In this document: positions 36,237 to 45,382 of the stretch, in pieces | Layout of the letters: each line of letters starts with the position of its first letter | Numbering within the stretch: position 1 is the first letter of the stretch | From: Flintibacter sp. KGMB00164 | Lineage (GTDB): Bacteria; Bacillota; Clostridia; Oscillospirales; Oscillospiraceae | DNA: 64,000 bases | Direction: 5' to 3' | Assembly (NCBI RefSeq): GCF_008727735.1 | Contig: NZ_CP044227.1 | Location: 806,001 to 870,000, forward strand | Position numbers and translations under genes: made by a program | The notes under the pieces: generated by a model | The model's database searches: none | Seen by the model: only the letters and a program-made list of their open reading frames with translations | Told to the model about the DNA's origin: nothing

Positions 36237-36252
36237 AAAGGCGGTAGGAAGT

Positions 36253-37212
36253 ATGAAGAAAAGTATTGATGTGGCTGCTCTGGGTGAGCTTCTGGTGGAC
36301 TTTACCTGCAACGGAGCCAGTACCCAAGGCAATCCCTTCTATGAGGCCAACCCCGGCGGCGCCCCCTGCAATGTGTTGGCCATGCTGGCCAAGCTGGGTA
36401 AGCGGACGGCCTTTATCGGCAAGGTGGGAGACGACCAATTTGGTCATCTTCTGCGCCAGGTGGGCCTGGAAGCGGGCATCTCCATGGATAGCTTGGTGAT
36501 GGATGCCCACAGCCACACCACCTTGGCCTTTGTCAAAACCGCGGAAAACGGAGACCGGGACTTTTCCTTTTACCGGGACTCTGGGGCGGACACGCTCCTT
36601 ACTCCGGACGAAGTGCCGGAGAATGTGATTGCCCAGGCCAAAATTTTTCATTTTGGATCCTTGTCTCTAACCGGTGAGCCGGTACGCAGCGCGACCCAAA
36701 AAGCGGTAGCTCTGGCCCAGGCGGCAGATTGTATCATTTCTTTTGATCCAAACCTGCGCCCACCTCTGTGGGATAGTTTGGAGCAGGCAAGAGAACAGAT
36801 CCATTGGGGCCTTGCACAGTGTGATGTGGCTAAAATCTCTGATGACGAGCTTCTGTTTCTCACTGGAGAGACCGATTTTGATGCCGGAGCAGCCAAACTG
36901 AGGGAGCAGTTTCCCAATCTGCGCCTGATCAATGTGACTGCGGGGGCTCAGGGGAGCATCGCCTACTACCAGGGACTGCGGGTATTTCAGCCTGGGGTGA
37001 CGCTGGGCGGTGTGATCGAGACCACCGGTGCGGGGGATACGTTCTGCGCCTGTGTTCTGAACTTCCTGCTGGAGCATGGCCTGGAACAGCTTTCTTCGGA
37101 TGATCTGACTCAGATGCTGCACTTTGCCAATGCGGCTGCCTATCTGGTCACCACACGCCGTGGGGCGATCCGCTCCATGCCGGAGCGGGAGCAGGTATTG
37201 GCGCTGCTGTGA
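36253..37212 (+). CDS. PfkB-family fructokinase
   Basis: About 319 aa from the ATG at 36253. Ribokinase-fold motifs: NPGGAPCNVLAMLAKLG near the N terminus and ETTGAGDTFCACVLNFLLE with the catalytic Asp of the PfkB signature 2. It phosphorylates the fructose released by the GH32 enzyme with ATP. Last gene of the operon, with a terminator following. Other PfkB substrates are possible, but the context favours fructose. Confidence 0.9.
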   Translation: MKKSIDVAALGELLVDFTCNGASTQGNPFYEANPGGAPCNVLAMLAKLGKRTAFIGKVGDDQFGHLLRQVGLEAGISMDSLVMDAHSHTTLAFVKTAENGDRDFSFYRDSGADTLLTPDEVPENVIAQAKIFHFGSLSLTGEPVRSATQKAVALAQAADCIISFDPNLRPPLWDSLEQAREQIHWGLAQCDVAKISDDELLFLTGETDFDAGAAKLREQFPNLRLINVTAGAQGSIAYYQGLRVFQPGVTLGGVIETTGAGDTFCACVLNFLLEHGLEQLSSDDLTQMLHFANAAAYLVTTRRGAIRSMPEREQVLALL

Positions 37213-37283
37213 TTTGCCTGAGTTGATGTTCAAAGACGGAACAGCTGCGCATCTTTGCTTGGAAAATTCAACACAAAACAATT

Positions 37284-37330
37284 ACAGGCATCCGCTCTCA
37301 GAAAAAACTGAGACGGATGCCTGTTTTTTG
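37284..37330 (+). terminator. Terminator of the sugar operon
   Basis: An 11-bp stem (37284-37294 with 37314-37324), an inner CTCAG/CTGAG stem, and a run of six T. About 70 bases after the fructokinase stop. Confidence 0.9.
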
Positions 37331-37372
37331 TTGATGCCTGCTGCATGGGCGGGATGATTGCAGCACCAGTGG

Positions 37373-38269
37373 TCAGGAATCGGAACGGGTTTCTGGCTGC
37401 ATGCTCTGACCCAGCAAGTTTAAAAAGTATTTCAGAATGGGATTGTGATCTCCGGGAAGACAAACCGCGCCGAAGGAGAGGAGCGGCGCATCCTTCACGG
37501 GGATGTATCGCAGTTTGGACAGTCTGGCATGGGGCAGGTCGGCCATGACCGCGAAGGCGTAGCCGGTCTCCACCAGGGCGGACACCACCTCCTGGTCGTC
37601 GCAGAAGAGCACCTCGCCGGGAGCCCGGCCTCCCACTACCTGGCCCTGGAAAGCAAACAGATCCGGGGGATAGGCGGGAGGGCGGCAAGTCGCAATACGG
37701 CCTGCGGATTGAAGCTCCTCAATCGACACCTCTTTTTTGTCAGCGAGAGGGTGGCTCTGGCTGCATACGCAGACTACCGGGCACTGAACCAGAGGGTAAT
37801 ACTTCAGCTTTTTTGGTACAGACTTGCGGAAGGAAAACATCAAATTGACATTTCGCTCAGTAAGCAGATTTTCGATGGAGTCAAAGGGCAGCAGCCGCAG
37901 TACAGGCAGAGCTTGGGGCTGAAGCTGGCGCAGCTGCTCCAGGGCGGGGCAGAGAATGTGGAGTTCCGTGGTGTTCCGGCAGCCGATGGCGATGCGGCGG
38001 AACACCTCCTCCTTGGATTCCTTCATCCGGGCTTTGGATAACCCGCTCAGTTTTAAGATCTCACCGGCGTACTGCGTAAACAGAAACCCTTCCTGGGTCA
38101 GCCGCACGCTTTTACTGGTGCGGTGAAACAGTTTGACCTCCAGCTCATTTTCCAGGGTGTTGATCTGGTGGCTGACGGCAGGCTGGGTGATACGAAGCCG
38201 TTCTGCAGCCCGAGAGAAGTTCAAAACATTGGCTACTTCCATAAAACATTCCAGTTGTGTCGTATTCAC
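37373..38269 (-). CDS. LysR-family transcription regulator
   Basis: About 298 aa from a GTG at 38269 (GGGGG site), where the protein reads VNTTQLECFMEVANVLNFSRAAERLRITQPAVSHQINTLE, the standard LysR helix-turn-helix start. The longer frame upstream is not conserved. The C-terminal part is an effector-binding domain. It is divergent from the MarR/ABC exporter group. Its target is unknown and its ligand cannot be read. Confidence 0.88.
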   Translation of the reverse strand: MNTTQLECFMEVANVLNFSRAAERLRITQPAVSHQINTLENELEVKLFHRTSKSVRLTQEGFLFTQYAGEILKLSGLSKARMKESKEEVFRRIAIGCRNTTELHILCPALEQLRQLQPQALPVLRLLPFDSIENLLTERNVNLMFSFRKSVPKKLKYYPLVQCPVVCVCSQSHPLADKKEVSIEELQSAGRIATCRPPAYPPDLFAFQGQVVGGRAPGEVLFCDDQEVVSALVETGYAFAVMADLPHARLSKLRYIPVKDAPLLSFGAVCLPGDHNPILKYFLNLLGQSMQPETRSDS

Positions 38270-38352
38270 CAAATCAGCCCCCTTAAAAATTTTCTTGTTG
38301 TTCAACAAACTTAATCTATAAAAATCTTTTATTGAATATAGCATATTTGAAT

Positions 38353-38405
38353 TTCACACGCAAGCACATTTATGGTATAAACATTACGCAGCGAAACAGT
38401 TTCAC
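38353..38405 (+). promoter_or_regulatory. Promoter and palindrome before marR-ABC exporter
   Basis: TTCACA (38353-38358) and TATAAA (38376-38381), 17-base spacer, followed by the dyad GCGAAACAGTTTCAC (38391-38405; GAAAC-A-GTTTC) near the start of transcription. It is a likely operator for the MarR protein. Confidence 0.6.
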
Positions 38406-38432
38406 TTCAAACAAATGAAATGAGGCAACATT

Positions 38433-38882
38433 ATGGCAGAACTTGATCGGGAACAAATCCTGAGAGACAATCGCCGCATCTGCATTCAAATGGAGCAGTG
38501 GGCCAATGCTTCTCTGGCGCACAGAGAGCTGACCGCCATACAGGCTCAGATCCTGATGTACATCTTAAGCCGTTCGGAGCAGGGGACCTCTCTGACAGCC
38601 ATCCACCAGGAGTTCGGAGGTTCCATGGCCGCCCTGTCCAGCATGGTAAAGCGGCTGAAGGAGAAGGGGTATGTGCGGGTAGAGCAGTGTGCCGGGGATG
38701 ACCGGCGCAAGCTCCTGTTTGCCACGGAGAAGGCAAAGAAAACGGAAGAATTTCTTTGCCGCACCACCCGCCAGATTCGGCAGAGGCTGTACGCTTGTTT
38801 TTCCCAGGAAGAGTTAGCCACGTTGGATCGCCTGCAAAAAAAGATGCTGGGCAACCTGTCCCTACTGATTCAACAACCATAA
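38433..38882 (+). CDS. MarR-family regulator of the ABC exporter
   Basis: A 149-aa winged-helix protein: HTH at about 50-75 (TSLTAIHQEFGGSMAALSSMVKRLKEKGYVRV), wing DDRRKLLFAT. It lies 16 bases before a two-gene ABC exporter with a dyad at its own promoter, so it probably represses the operon and is relieved by an exported compound. The AATGAGGC site before the ATG is modest. Confidence 0.88.
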   Translation: MAELDREQILRDNRRICIQMEQWANASLAHRELTAIQAQILMYILSRSEQGTSLTAIHQEFGGSMAALSSMVKRLKEKGYVRVEQCAGDDRRKLLFATEKAKKTEEFLCRTTRQIRQRLYACFSQEELATLDRLQKKMLGNLSLLIQQP

Positions 38883-38898
38883 GGAGGTATCAAAAGCT

Positions 38899-40638
38899 AT
38901 GAGAACGGTACTGCGCCAGCTTGGCCAATACAAGCGAGATGCATTTTTCTGCATTGGATTGACCAGTCTGGAAGTGATCATGGAGATCCTTCTCCCCTTT
39001 ATTACCGCGATCATCATTGACGAGGGTTTGGAAAAGGCCAATCTCTCCGTGGTATACCGCTACGGGGCATTGATGGTGGTCATGGCCTTTTTCAGTCTGA
39101 TCTTCGGTGCAACCGCGGGCAAATTTGCCGCCAGCGCATCCGCTGGCTTTGCCGCTAACCTACGGGAATCCATCTATTCCAACATTCAGACCTTCTCCTT
39201 TTCCAACATTGATAAATTCAGCGTGCCTGGACTGGTTACCCGTATGACCACCGATATCACCAACGTGCAAAATGCATTTATGATGATTATCCGCGTGGCG
39301 GTGCGCTCCCCGCTGTCCTTTGTGTTCAGCTACATTATGTGTCTGATCATCAGCCCCAAGCTCAGCCTTACCTTCCTGCTGGCCGTTATTTTCTTGATCG
39401 TGGTCCTGGGAAGCATCATGGTGGCGACGATGAAGATCTTTAACCAGGTATTCCGTAAGTACGACGATCTGAATGCCAGCGTGCAGGAGAATATCTCTGC
39501 CATCCGGGTGGTAAAGGCTTTTGTCCGGGAGGACTATGAAAACGAGAAGTTCTCCAAGGCATCCTCTAACCTCTACCGCATGTTTGTCAAGGCTGAGGGT
39601 TTGCTGGCGTTCAATAACCCGGCTATGATGACTGCGGTTTACTTCTGTATCATCATGATCTCCTGGTTGGGCTCTCACTTCATTGTGGGAGGCAGCATGA
39701 GCTCCGGCGATCTTACCAGCCTGTTCAGCTATGTCATGTCCCTGCTTATGAGCCTGATGATGCTGTCCATGGTGGTGGTTATGATCTCCATGTCCATGGC
39801 TAGTATCCGCCGTATCAGTGAGGTGCTGGAGGAGACTCCCGACCTGCACAACCCGGAAAAGCCTGTGATGGAAGTGGCTGACGGCTCTATCGATTTTGAC
39901 CATGTCAACTTCTCTTATAAGCACGGCAGCGGAAAGAGCGTGCTGTCCGACATTGATCTGCACATCAAGGCCGGTGAGACCATCGGTGTCATCGGCGGTA
40001 CCGGTGCCGGCAAGAGCAGCCTGGTAAACCTCATTTGCCGACTGTACGATGTGGATGATGGTGCGGTCAAAGTAGGCGGCCTGGATGTGCGACAGTACGA
40101 CATGGAAGCCCTTCGTAATCAGGTGTCAGTAGTGCTGCAGAAAAACACCCTGTTCTCCGGTACCATTCTGGATAACCTGCGTTGGGGCAATCCCGATGCT
40201 ACGGAAGAAGAATGCGTCGCCGCCTGTCAGGCAGCTTGTGCCGATGAGTTTATTGACCGCTTCCCTGACGGTTACCATACCCATATTGAGCGGGGCGGCG
40301 CCAATGTGTCCGGCGGTCAGAAGCAGCGGCTGTGTATTGCACGGGCTCTGCTGAAAAAGCCCAAGGTTCTCATCCTGGATGATTCCACTTCTGCGGTGGA
40401 CACAGCCACCGACGCAAAGATCCGCGCAGCCTTTGCCCAGCGCATTCCGGGCACAACCAAGATCATCATTGCCCAGCGCATCTCCAGCGTGGAGCATGCC
40501 GACCGTATTCTGGTGCTGGACAACGGCCACATCGACGGCTTTGATACCCATGAGCGCCTGTTGGAGACCAATGCCATTTACCGGGAGATCTATGACTCTC
40601 AGGTTCAGGGCGGCGGCGACTTCGACCAGCCTGCGTGA
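38899..40638 (+). CDS. ABC exporter half-transporter, degenerate-site subunit
   Basis: A 579-aa fused TMD-NBD exporter: six membrane helices (about 1-310), Walker A GGTGAGKSS, signature VSGGQKQR and Walker B ILDDSTSAVD. Asp replaces the catalytic Glu after Walker B, the mark of the non-consensus subunit of heterodimeric exporters such as TM287/288 or BmrCD. The next gene supplies a normal Glu. Overlap in reading frame and common control by MarR suggest drug or metabolite efflux. Confidence 0.92.
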   Translation: MRTVLRQLGQYKRDAFFCIGLTSLEVIMEILLPFITAIIIDEGLEKANLSVVYRYGALMVVMAFFSLIFGATAGKFAASASAGFAANLRESIYSNIQTFSFSNIDKFSVPGLVTRMTTDITNVQNAFMMIIRVAVRSPLSFVFSYIMCLIISPKLSLTFLLAVIFLIVVLGSIMVATMKIFNQVFRKYDDLNASVQENISAIRVVKAFVREDYENEKFSKASSNLYRMFVKAEGLLAFNNPAMMTAVYFCIIMISWLGSHFIVGGSMSSGDLTSLFSYVMSLLMSLMMLSMVVVMISMSMASIRRISEVLEETPDLHNPEKPVMEVADGSIDFDHVNFSYKHGSGKSVLSDIDLHIKAGETIGVIGGTGAGKSSLVNLICRLYDVDDGAVKVGGLDVRQYDMEALRNQVSVVLQKNTLFSGTILDNLRWGNPDATEEECVAACQAACADEFIDRFPDGYHTHIERGGANVSGGQKQRLCIARALLKKPKVLILDDSTSAVDTATDAKIRAAFAQRIPGTTKIIIAQRISSVEHADRILVLDNGHIDGFDTHERLLETNAIYREIYDSQVQGGGDFDQPA

Positions 40639-40655
40639 AAGGAGGACACCCTGCT

Positions 40656-42542
40656 ATGAATCCTAAAATGAACCGAGGCAACCCGACCCAGGTGCTCAAC
40701 CGGGTGCTGCGGTATATGCTTCGCTATTATAAATTCCAATTTCTGCTGGTGGTCCTGTGTATCCTGGTCTCTGCCACCGCCAATGTAAGCGGCACTAGCT
40801 TTCCTCAGACCTTGATTGATGACTATGTCGTTCCCATGCTCAACAGCGGTTCTACCGACTTCAGCGGGCTGTGGCAGGCAGTTGTCCGGCTGGGATGCCT
40901 GCTGGCGCTGGGCGTGGTGGCATCCTACGGCTATAACCGCATCATGGTCACCATCAGCCAAGGCACGATGCGGCACCTGCGTGATGACCTGTTTCACCGC
41001 ATGGAGGCACTGCCCATTAAATATTTTGATACCCATTCCCATGGCGACATTATGTCGGTATATACCAACGATATTGATACGCTGCGCCAGCTTATGAGCC
41101 AGAGTATCCCTCAGGTAATTAACTCTGTCGTTACCATGCTGGCCACGCTGGTGGTCATGCTGCGCCTGAATCCGACGCTTACCATTATTTCTGTTCTGAC
41201 CGCCGTGGTCATGATCACCGTGACCACCAACTTTTCCAAGCTGTCCGGCAAATACTATGTCCAGCAGCAGAAAAATCTGGGTATTGTGGACGGCTTTATC
41301 GAGGAGATGCTGGACGGTCAGAAGGTGGTCAAGGTGTTCTGCCACGAGCAGGCTGCCAAAGAAGATTTCCACAAGATCAACGAGGCTCTGCGGGAGAGTG
41401 CAGATAAGGCCAACCGCTATGCCAACCTCCTTATGCCGGTCAACGGCAATATTGGCTGGCTGAGCTATGCGTTGGTAGCAATCATAGGTGCGATTCTGGG
41501 TATCAACGGGATGGCCGGAGTTACCCTGGGCACAGTGATTGTCTTTGTGGGCCTGAACAAGAGCTTTACTCAGCCGATCACCCAGGTGAGCATGCAGATC
41601 AACTTTGTGGTCACTGCTGCCGCCGGCGCCTCCCGTGTCTTTGATCTTATGGATCAAGAGCCGGAGAAGGATGAGGGCTATGTGGAGCTGGTCAACGCCA
41701 AAGAGGATGCCAATGGACAGCTCTCTGAGAGCACCCAGCGCACCAATGTCTGGGCTTGGAAGCACCCCCACAAGGCGGATGGCACCATCACCTACGCTCG
41801 CCTGGAGGGCGGCGTGGTCTTTGACGGAGTGGACTTCGGTTACGACGAAAACAAACTGGTCCTCCATGACATCAGTCTGTGGGCTAAACCGGGGCAGAAG
41901 ATCGCGTTTGTCGGCGCCACCGGTGCAGGCAAGACGACCATTACCAACCTGATCAACCGCTTTTATGATATTGCCGACGGCAAGATCCGCTATGACGGCA
42001 TCAACATCAACAAGATCAAAAAGCCGGATCTGCGCCGCTCGTTGGGCATCGTTCTTCAGGATACCCACCTGTTTACCGGTACAGTGCTGGAAAACATTCG
42101 TTACGGCAACCTGGATGCCACCGATGAGGAGTGTAAGACGGCGGCGAAGCTGGCCAACGCCGACGGATTTATCCGCCGTCTGCCGGATGGATATGACACC
42201 ATGCTCACCGGAGATGGCGCCAACCTGTCCCAGGGCCAGCGGCAACTTATCGCCATTGCCCGTGCAGCCGTGGCTGACCCGCCGGTGCTTATTTTGGACG
42301 AGGCAACTTCTTCTATCGATACCCGTACCGAGAAGCTGGTGCAGGACGGTATGGATGCTCTGATGTGTGGGCGTACCACCTTTGTCATTGCCCACCGTCT
42401 GTCCACCGTGCGCAACGCCGACTGCATCATGGTCATGGACCAGGGACGCATTATCGAGCGGGGCACCCACGATGAACTCATTGAAAAGAAGGGTACCTAC
42501 TACCGTTTGTACACCGGAAACTTTGCGGAAGAGCCCGCTTGA
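40656..42542 (+). CDS. ABC exporter half-transporter, catalytic subunit
   Basis: About 628 aa from the ATG at 40656 (AGGAGG 7-12 bases before). Six helices, then Walker A GATGAGKTT, a signature LSQGQRQ with a Ser-Gln start, and Walker B ILDEATSSID with the catalytic Glu. A loop insertion of about 60 residues (near VELVNAKEDANGQLSES) lies before the NBD. Pairs with the preceding subunit; a heterodimeric multidrug-type exporter is likely. Confidence 0.92.
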   Translation: MNPKMNRGNPTQVLNRVLRYMLRYYKFQFLLVVLCILVSATANVSGTSFPQTLIDDYVVPMLNSGSTDFSGLWQAVVRLGCLLALGVVASYGYNRIMVTISQGTMRHLRDDLFHRMEALPIKYFDTHSHGDIMSVYTNDIDTLRQLMSQSIPQVINSVVTMLATLVVMLRLNPTLTIISVLTAVVMITVTTNFSKLSGKYYVQQQKNLGIVDGFIEEMLDGQKVVKVFCHEQAAKEDFHKINEALRESADKANRYANLLMPVNGNIGWLSYALVAIIGAILGINGMAGVTLGTVIVFVGLNKSFTQPITQVSMQINFVVTAAAGASRVFDLMDQEPEKDEGYVELVNAKEDANGQLSESTQRTNVWAWKHPHKADGTITYARLEGGVVFDGVDFGYDENKLVLHDISLWAKPGQKIAFVGATGAGKTTITNLINRFYDIADGKIRYDGININKIKKPDLRRSLGIVLQDTHLFTGTVLENIRYGNLDATDEECKTAAKLANADGFIRRLPDGYDTMLTGDGANLSQGQRQLIAIARAAVADPPVLILDEATSSIDTRTEKLVQDGMDALMCGRTTFVIAHRLSTVRNADCIMVMDQGRIIERGTHDELIEKKGTYYRLYTGNFAEEPA

Positions 42543-42555
42543 GCAGAATAAAACC

Positions 42556-42598
42556 AGAACCCGTGTCCGTCCCAGTTGGAACGGCCACGGGTTCTTTT
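42556..42598 (+). terminator. Terminator of the ABC exporter operon
   Basis: Stem AGAACCCGTG/CACGGGTTCT (42556-42565 with 42586-42595) with an extra CCGT/ACGG inner stem and a T tail. It also lies at the end of the convergent gene. Confidence 0.8.
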
Positions 42599-42599
42599 C

Positions 42600-43871
42600 T
42601 TATTTCTGCATCTGCTGAAAGGATTGGGCAATCAGCTCCTGTGCCCGAGCTTCTCCCAAAGAGGTATCGATACACAGATGATAATTCCAGGCTGCACCCC
42701 AGGTGCGGTTTGTATAGTACTGGTAGTAGGCTGCGCGGGTACGGTCGGTTTGACGCAGACGACGGCGGGCTTCTTTTTCCTCAAAGCCCTCGGTGCGCAT
42801 CAGACGCTGTACCCGATACTCCAACGGAGCGTGAAGGAAGATGCGCAGGCAGCGAGCCCGACCTTTCAGTACCACGTCGGCGCATCGGCCCACAATGACA
42901 CAGTTTCCTTTCTCAGCTGCCTGGCGCATGACCTGAGCCTCTGCTTCAAAAATGGTGTCGGTAGGAGCGGGGGTCTGCTCGGAGTAACCGTACATCTCGC
43001 TGGCCAGGTCGTGGAGCAGAGCGCCGGAGATTTTTTCCTCCCGCTGGGATATAAATTCCTGGGAATAGCCGGTGGAACCTGCCGCCATCTGGATGATTTC
43101 CCGATCATAGAAGGGGAGACCAAGCTGCTGGGCCAGGGCCTGGCCGATATCGTGGCCACCGCTGCCATATTGCCGGTCAATGACTACGCATACGGTTTGT
43201 TCCGGCGTTGCCGTATCCTCCTGGGGAGCTTTGGTTTTACCAAACAGCACTCGAGGCAAAATTTCCAGCTTTCGTCCCATGAGACGGGCAATAAAGCCCA
43301 CCAGGATAGCCGCTGCCACAGTGCCTTCCCGTACACCGTTAAGCTGGCCCTGGAATACAAAGGACAGCACGGCAGCAATGACTGTCATGGAGACATCAAA
43401 TACGACCTTGGTTATACCAAATTCCGTCTTCCAACGGAATACCACGGCCCGAACAAAGGATTCTCCGGGGAGCATTACTACGTCGGCGATGACTTCCAAG
43501 AATACGCCAAACCCCAAAATGACACAGCCAATGAGCAAATCTACCACCTTAATCGGATAGGCTTGAGGCTGAACAAAGGCAAGTAGTGCCATACACAAAT
43601 CAATAAAGTAGCCAAAGGCAATGGACACCGGGATCTGAAGCAAGTGTTCTGGCTTGAAATTCCGTTGTAGGATAACCAGCTGCAGAAAGATCAGCAGCAG
43701 ACTGAAGATAATTGTGAACTCGCCCAGTGTGAGGGGAAAGTTCAGGCTGAGTACGTAGGGGATAGAAGAGATAGGGGAGGTGCCCAAATCCGCCTTTGTG
43801 ATCAGGCTCACACCCAAAGAGTTGATAAATAATCCAATAAGAAAAACCAGATATCGCTTTGCTTTTTCCAT
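42600..43871 (-). CDS. YczE-like membrane domain fused to cytidylate-kinase-like domain
   Basis: About 423 aa from the ATG at 43871 (GGGAG 8 bases before). Residues 1 to about 210 form a membrane domain with five or so helices (RYLVFLIGLFINSLGVSLITKADLGTSPISSIPYVLS, as in YczE/YitT-like proteins). Residues about 225-423 form a cytidylate-kinase-like P-loop domain with IDRQYGSGGHDIGQALAQQLGLPFYDREII. The loop does not follow the GxxGxGK consensus closely, so kinase activity is uncertain. A membrane-bound nucleotide kinase of unknown substrate; divergent from padR. Confidence 0.85.
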   Translation of the reverse strand: MEKAKRYLVFLIGLFINSLGVSLITKADLGTSPISSIPYVLSLNFPLTLGEFTIIFSLLLIFLQLVILQRNFKPEHLLQIPVSIAFGYFIDLCMALLAFVQPQAYPIKVVDLLIGCVILGFGVFLEVIADVVMLPGESFVRAVVFRWKTEFGITKVVFDVSMTVIAAVLSFVFQGQLNGVREGTVAAAILVGFIARLMGRKLEILPRVLFGKTKAPQEDTATPEQTVCVVIDRQYGSGGHDIGQALAQQLGLPFYDREIIQMAAGSTGYSQEFISQREEKISGALLHDLASEMYGYSEQTPAPTDTIFEAEAQVMRQAAEKGNCVIVGRCADVVLKGRARCLRIFLHAPLEYRVQRLMRTEGFEEKEARRRLRQTDRTRAAYYQYYTNRTWGAAWNYHLCIDTSLGEARAQELIAQSFQQMQK

Positions 43872-43941
43872 GCACATTTCTCCCGTTTTAATTTTGTGTG
43901 CTGCTTTGGCAACAACACAATGCCATTCCAGATTAACACTC

Positions 43942-43977
43942 CTGCTTGAACATGTCAATATTGACATGTTCAAGCAG
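43942..43977. promoter_or_regulatory. 36-bp perfect palindrome between padR and the kinase-fusion gene
   Basis: A perfect self-complementary segment of 36 bp centred at 43959/43960, extendable to 46 bp (43937-43982) with one mismatched pair. On the minus strand a TTGACA inside the palindrome and TAATCT 17 bases later could form the kinase-fusion promoter, so a protein bound here would shut it. PadR proteins bind such long inverted repeats; the neighbour on the other side is padR. Confidence 0.8.
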
Positions 43978-43989
43978 AAGTGTTTTCTC

Positions 43990-44017
43990 TTGCCTTTTTT
44001 CATGTTTGTGGTATGAT
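43990..44017 (+). promoter_or_regulatory. Putative padR promoter
   Basis: TTGCCT (43990-43995) and TATGAT (44012-44017), 16-base spacer with a TGTGG extended element. Confidence 0.55.
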
Positions 44018-44057
44018 ACTGGCAAGTGTGATTTTTAAGAAATTGAGGTGATCTACC

Positions 44058-44603
44058 TTGGGAACTCTGGGTTATGCCATTTTAGGGTTACTCCATCGCC
44101 GGAGCATGACAGGCTACGAGCTGTCCAAGGAGTTTGAGTCAGGCTTGTTTGAGGTTTGGAGTGCTAAGCACAGCCAGATATACCCTGAACTCAAGAGCTT
44201 GTATGAAGCTGGGCTTATCGACTATCAGGTGGAGATATCCGGCACAGTGCTGGAGAAAAAAGTGTACACCATTACCTCTGACGGAGAGCAGATGCTCCGG
44301 AAATGGGTACAGGACTCCAGTGCTACACCTCAGACCCCAAAGGATGAATTTCGGCTGCGGCTGTTTTTCTCTGACTGTGCCTCTGCAAATAATCGCAGAC
44401 AACAGTTGGAGAACCGACTGGCGCAGCATCGGCAGCGCCTGGAACGGCTTGAGAAGGATCAAGACAAGTTTGATGGAATCCCGCCGCAGGATGACCAAGC
44501 ATTCAACGACTATCTGGTTTTGTTAGGGGGAATTTTCCGGGAACAGGCCGCCTGCCAATGGTTGGAGACCTGTCTGGAGCTATGCCGGCAGAGAGAAGAA
44601 TAA
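44058..44603 (+). CDS. PadR-family transcription regulator
   Basis: A 181-aa PadR protein starting at TTG (GAGGTGATC site), with MGTLGYAILGLLHRRSMTGYELSKEF and AKHSQIYPELKSLYEAGLI making the PadR winged helix, and a C-terminal helical dimer domain (PadR type 1 with Vir_act-like tail, about 90-180). It is divergent from the kinase fusion, with a 36-bp palindrome in between that probably binds it. Ligand unknown. Confidence 0.9.
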   Translation: MGTLGYAILGLLHRRSMTGYELSKEFESGLFEVWSAKHSQIYPELKSLYEAGLIDYQVEISGTVLEKKVYTITSDGEQMLRKWVQDSSATPQTPKDEFRLRLFFSDCASANNRRQQLENRLAQHRQRLERLEKDQDKFDGIPPQDDQAFNDYLVLLGGIFREQAACQWLETCLELCRQREE

Positions 44604-44653
44604 TCCGAATTACCAAGCAAAAGCGGAACATGTGGTGTTGACACATAGAAGGG

Positions 44654-44690
44654 AAAAGAGGGACACGACGTATGTCGTGTCCCTCTTTTT
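44654..44690 (+). terminator. Terminator of padR
   Basis: A perfect 16-bp stem (44654-44669 with 44674-44689, loop GTAT) with flanking A and T runs. Confidence 0.92.
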
Positions 44691-44704
44691 GAAACAGGAA
44701 ACCG

Positions 44705-44849
44705 TTTTGAGGACGCTCAGCAGCTCCGTACTTAACCAAATCGCAACCCAGCGTAAGCGGTTGCGATTTGGAGAGGAGGAGCAGCAAAATGAGCGCGCTC
44801 TGACTTTTATAAAAATCGGAGCAAGCGATATGTCGCTTGCTCCGACGTG
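44705..44849 (-). repeat. 145-bp repeat, copy A
   Basis: One of two near-identical repeats. It has hairpin 1 (44736-44748 with 44759-44771, perfect 13 bp), a SD-like GGAGGA with a 4-codon frame on the plus strand (ATG at 44789, stop TGA at 44801-44803), and hairpin 2 (44816-44828 with 44833-44845, perfect 13 bp). On the minus strand hairpin 2 is followed by TTTTTATAAAA, so it can end the GNAT transcript 36 bases away. Compare copy B at 45442-45590. Confidence 0.9.
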
Positions 44850-44884
44850 AAAAATCACAACACTATCGATGCCAAACATAATTC

Positions 44885-45340
44885 TTACTTGGCAGATGGT
44901 GCATACCGCATATAGAGAAGTGGATAAGGATTGCCCTGCTCATCCAGTTCAGTTCTTTTATACGCATGAAACCCTATGTGTTCATAGAACCCTATGGCTT
45001 GTGGATTTTGTTCGTTTACAGTCAATGTCTCAATAGCGTAGTTTACTATCCCATAGGTCACCAGCTGTTTTCCAATCCCGCAGCCCCGCATTTCAGGAGC
45101 GACAAACAACATCTCTAAAGACCTGTTCGCCAGTCCCATAAAGGCGACCGGATGCCCTGCCTTATCCTCTGCAAGAAAGAGACGAGGAACCTCCAGCAAG
45201 AATTGCGGCACATGGATTTTGATGTGTTCAATTTCACCATCGGATAAAAACAGATGTGTAGCGCGTACAGAGGATTCCCATACCTTCAGTAATTGTGCGA
45301 TAAGCTCCGGCGTTCTGTTTTTTGCTTCAAAAATCTTCAT
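44885..45340 (-). CDS. GNAT-family N-acetyltransferase
   Basis: A 151-aa acetyltransferase from the ATG at 45340 (GGGGG site close by). The acetyl-CoA motif A is LFVAPEMRGCGIGKQLV (about 80-96), with the following ETLTVNEQNPQAIGFYEHIGFHAYKRTE motif B. It resembles the YjaB/YhbS-type small acetyltransferases; substrate unknown. It is a single minus-strand gene flanked on both sides by repeat copies A and B and a long hairpin; codon use is plainer and AT-richer than its neighbours, which could mean acquisition. Confidence 0.85.
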   Translation of the reverse strand: MKIFEAKNRTPELIAQLLKVWESSVRATHLFLSDGEIEHIKIHVPQFLLEVPRLFLAEDKAGHPVAFMGLANRSLEMLFVAPEMRGCGIGKQLVTYGIVNYAIETLTVNEQNPQAIGFYEHIGFHAYKRTELDEQGNPYPLLYMRYAPSAK

Positions 45341-45382
45341 TAAATCCCCCGTCCGCTTATTATAGCGAGGCTTTGGTGATAA

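Noticed and set aside
32976-36332. Two long minus-strand open frames (584 and 533 codons)
   Set aside because: Antisense of the binding lipoprotein and the GH32 gene, which both have clear motifs; the frames have no family match.
40605-42470. A 621-codon minus-strand open frame
   Set aside because: Antisense of the second ABC exporter gene.
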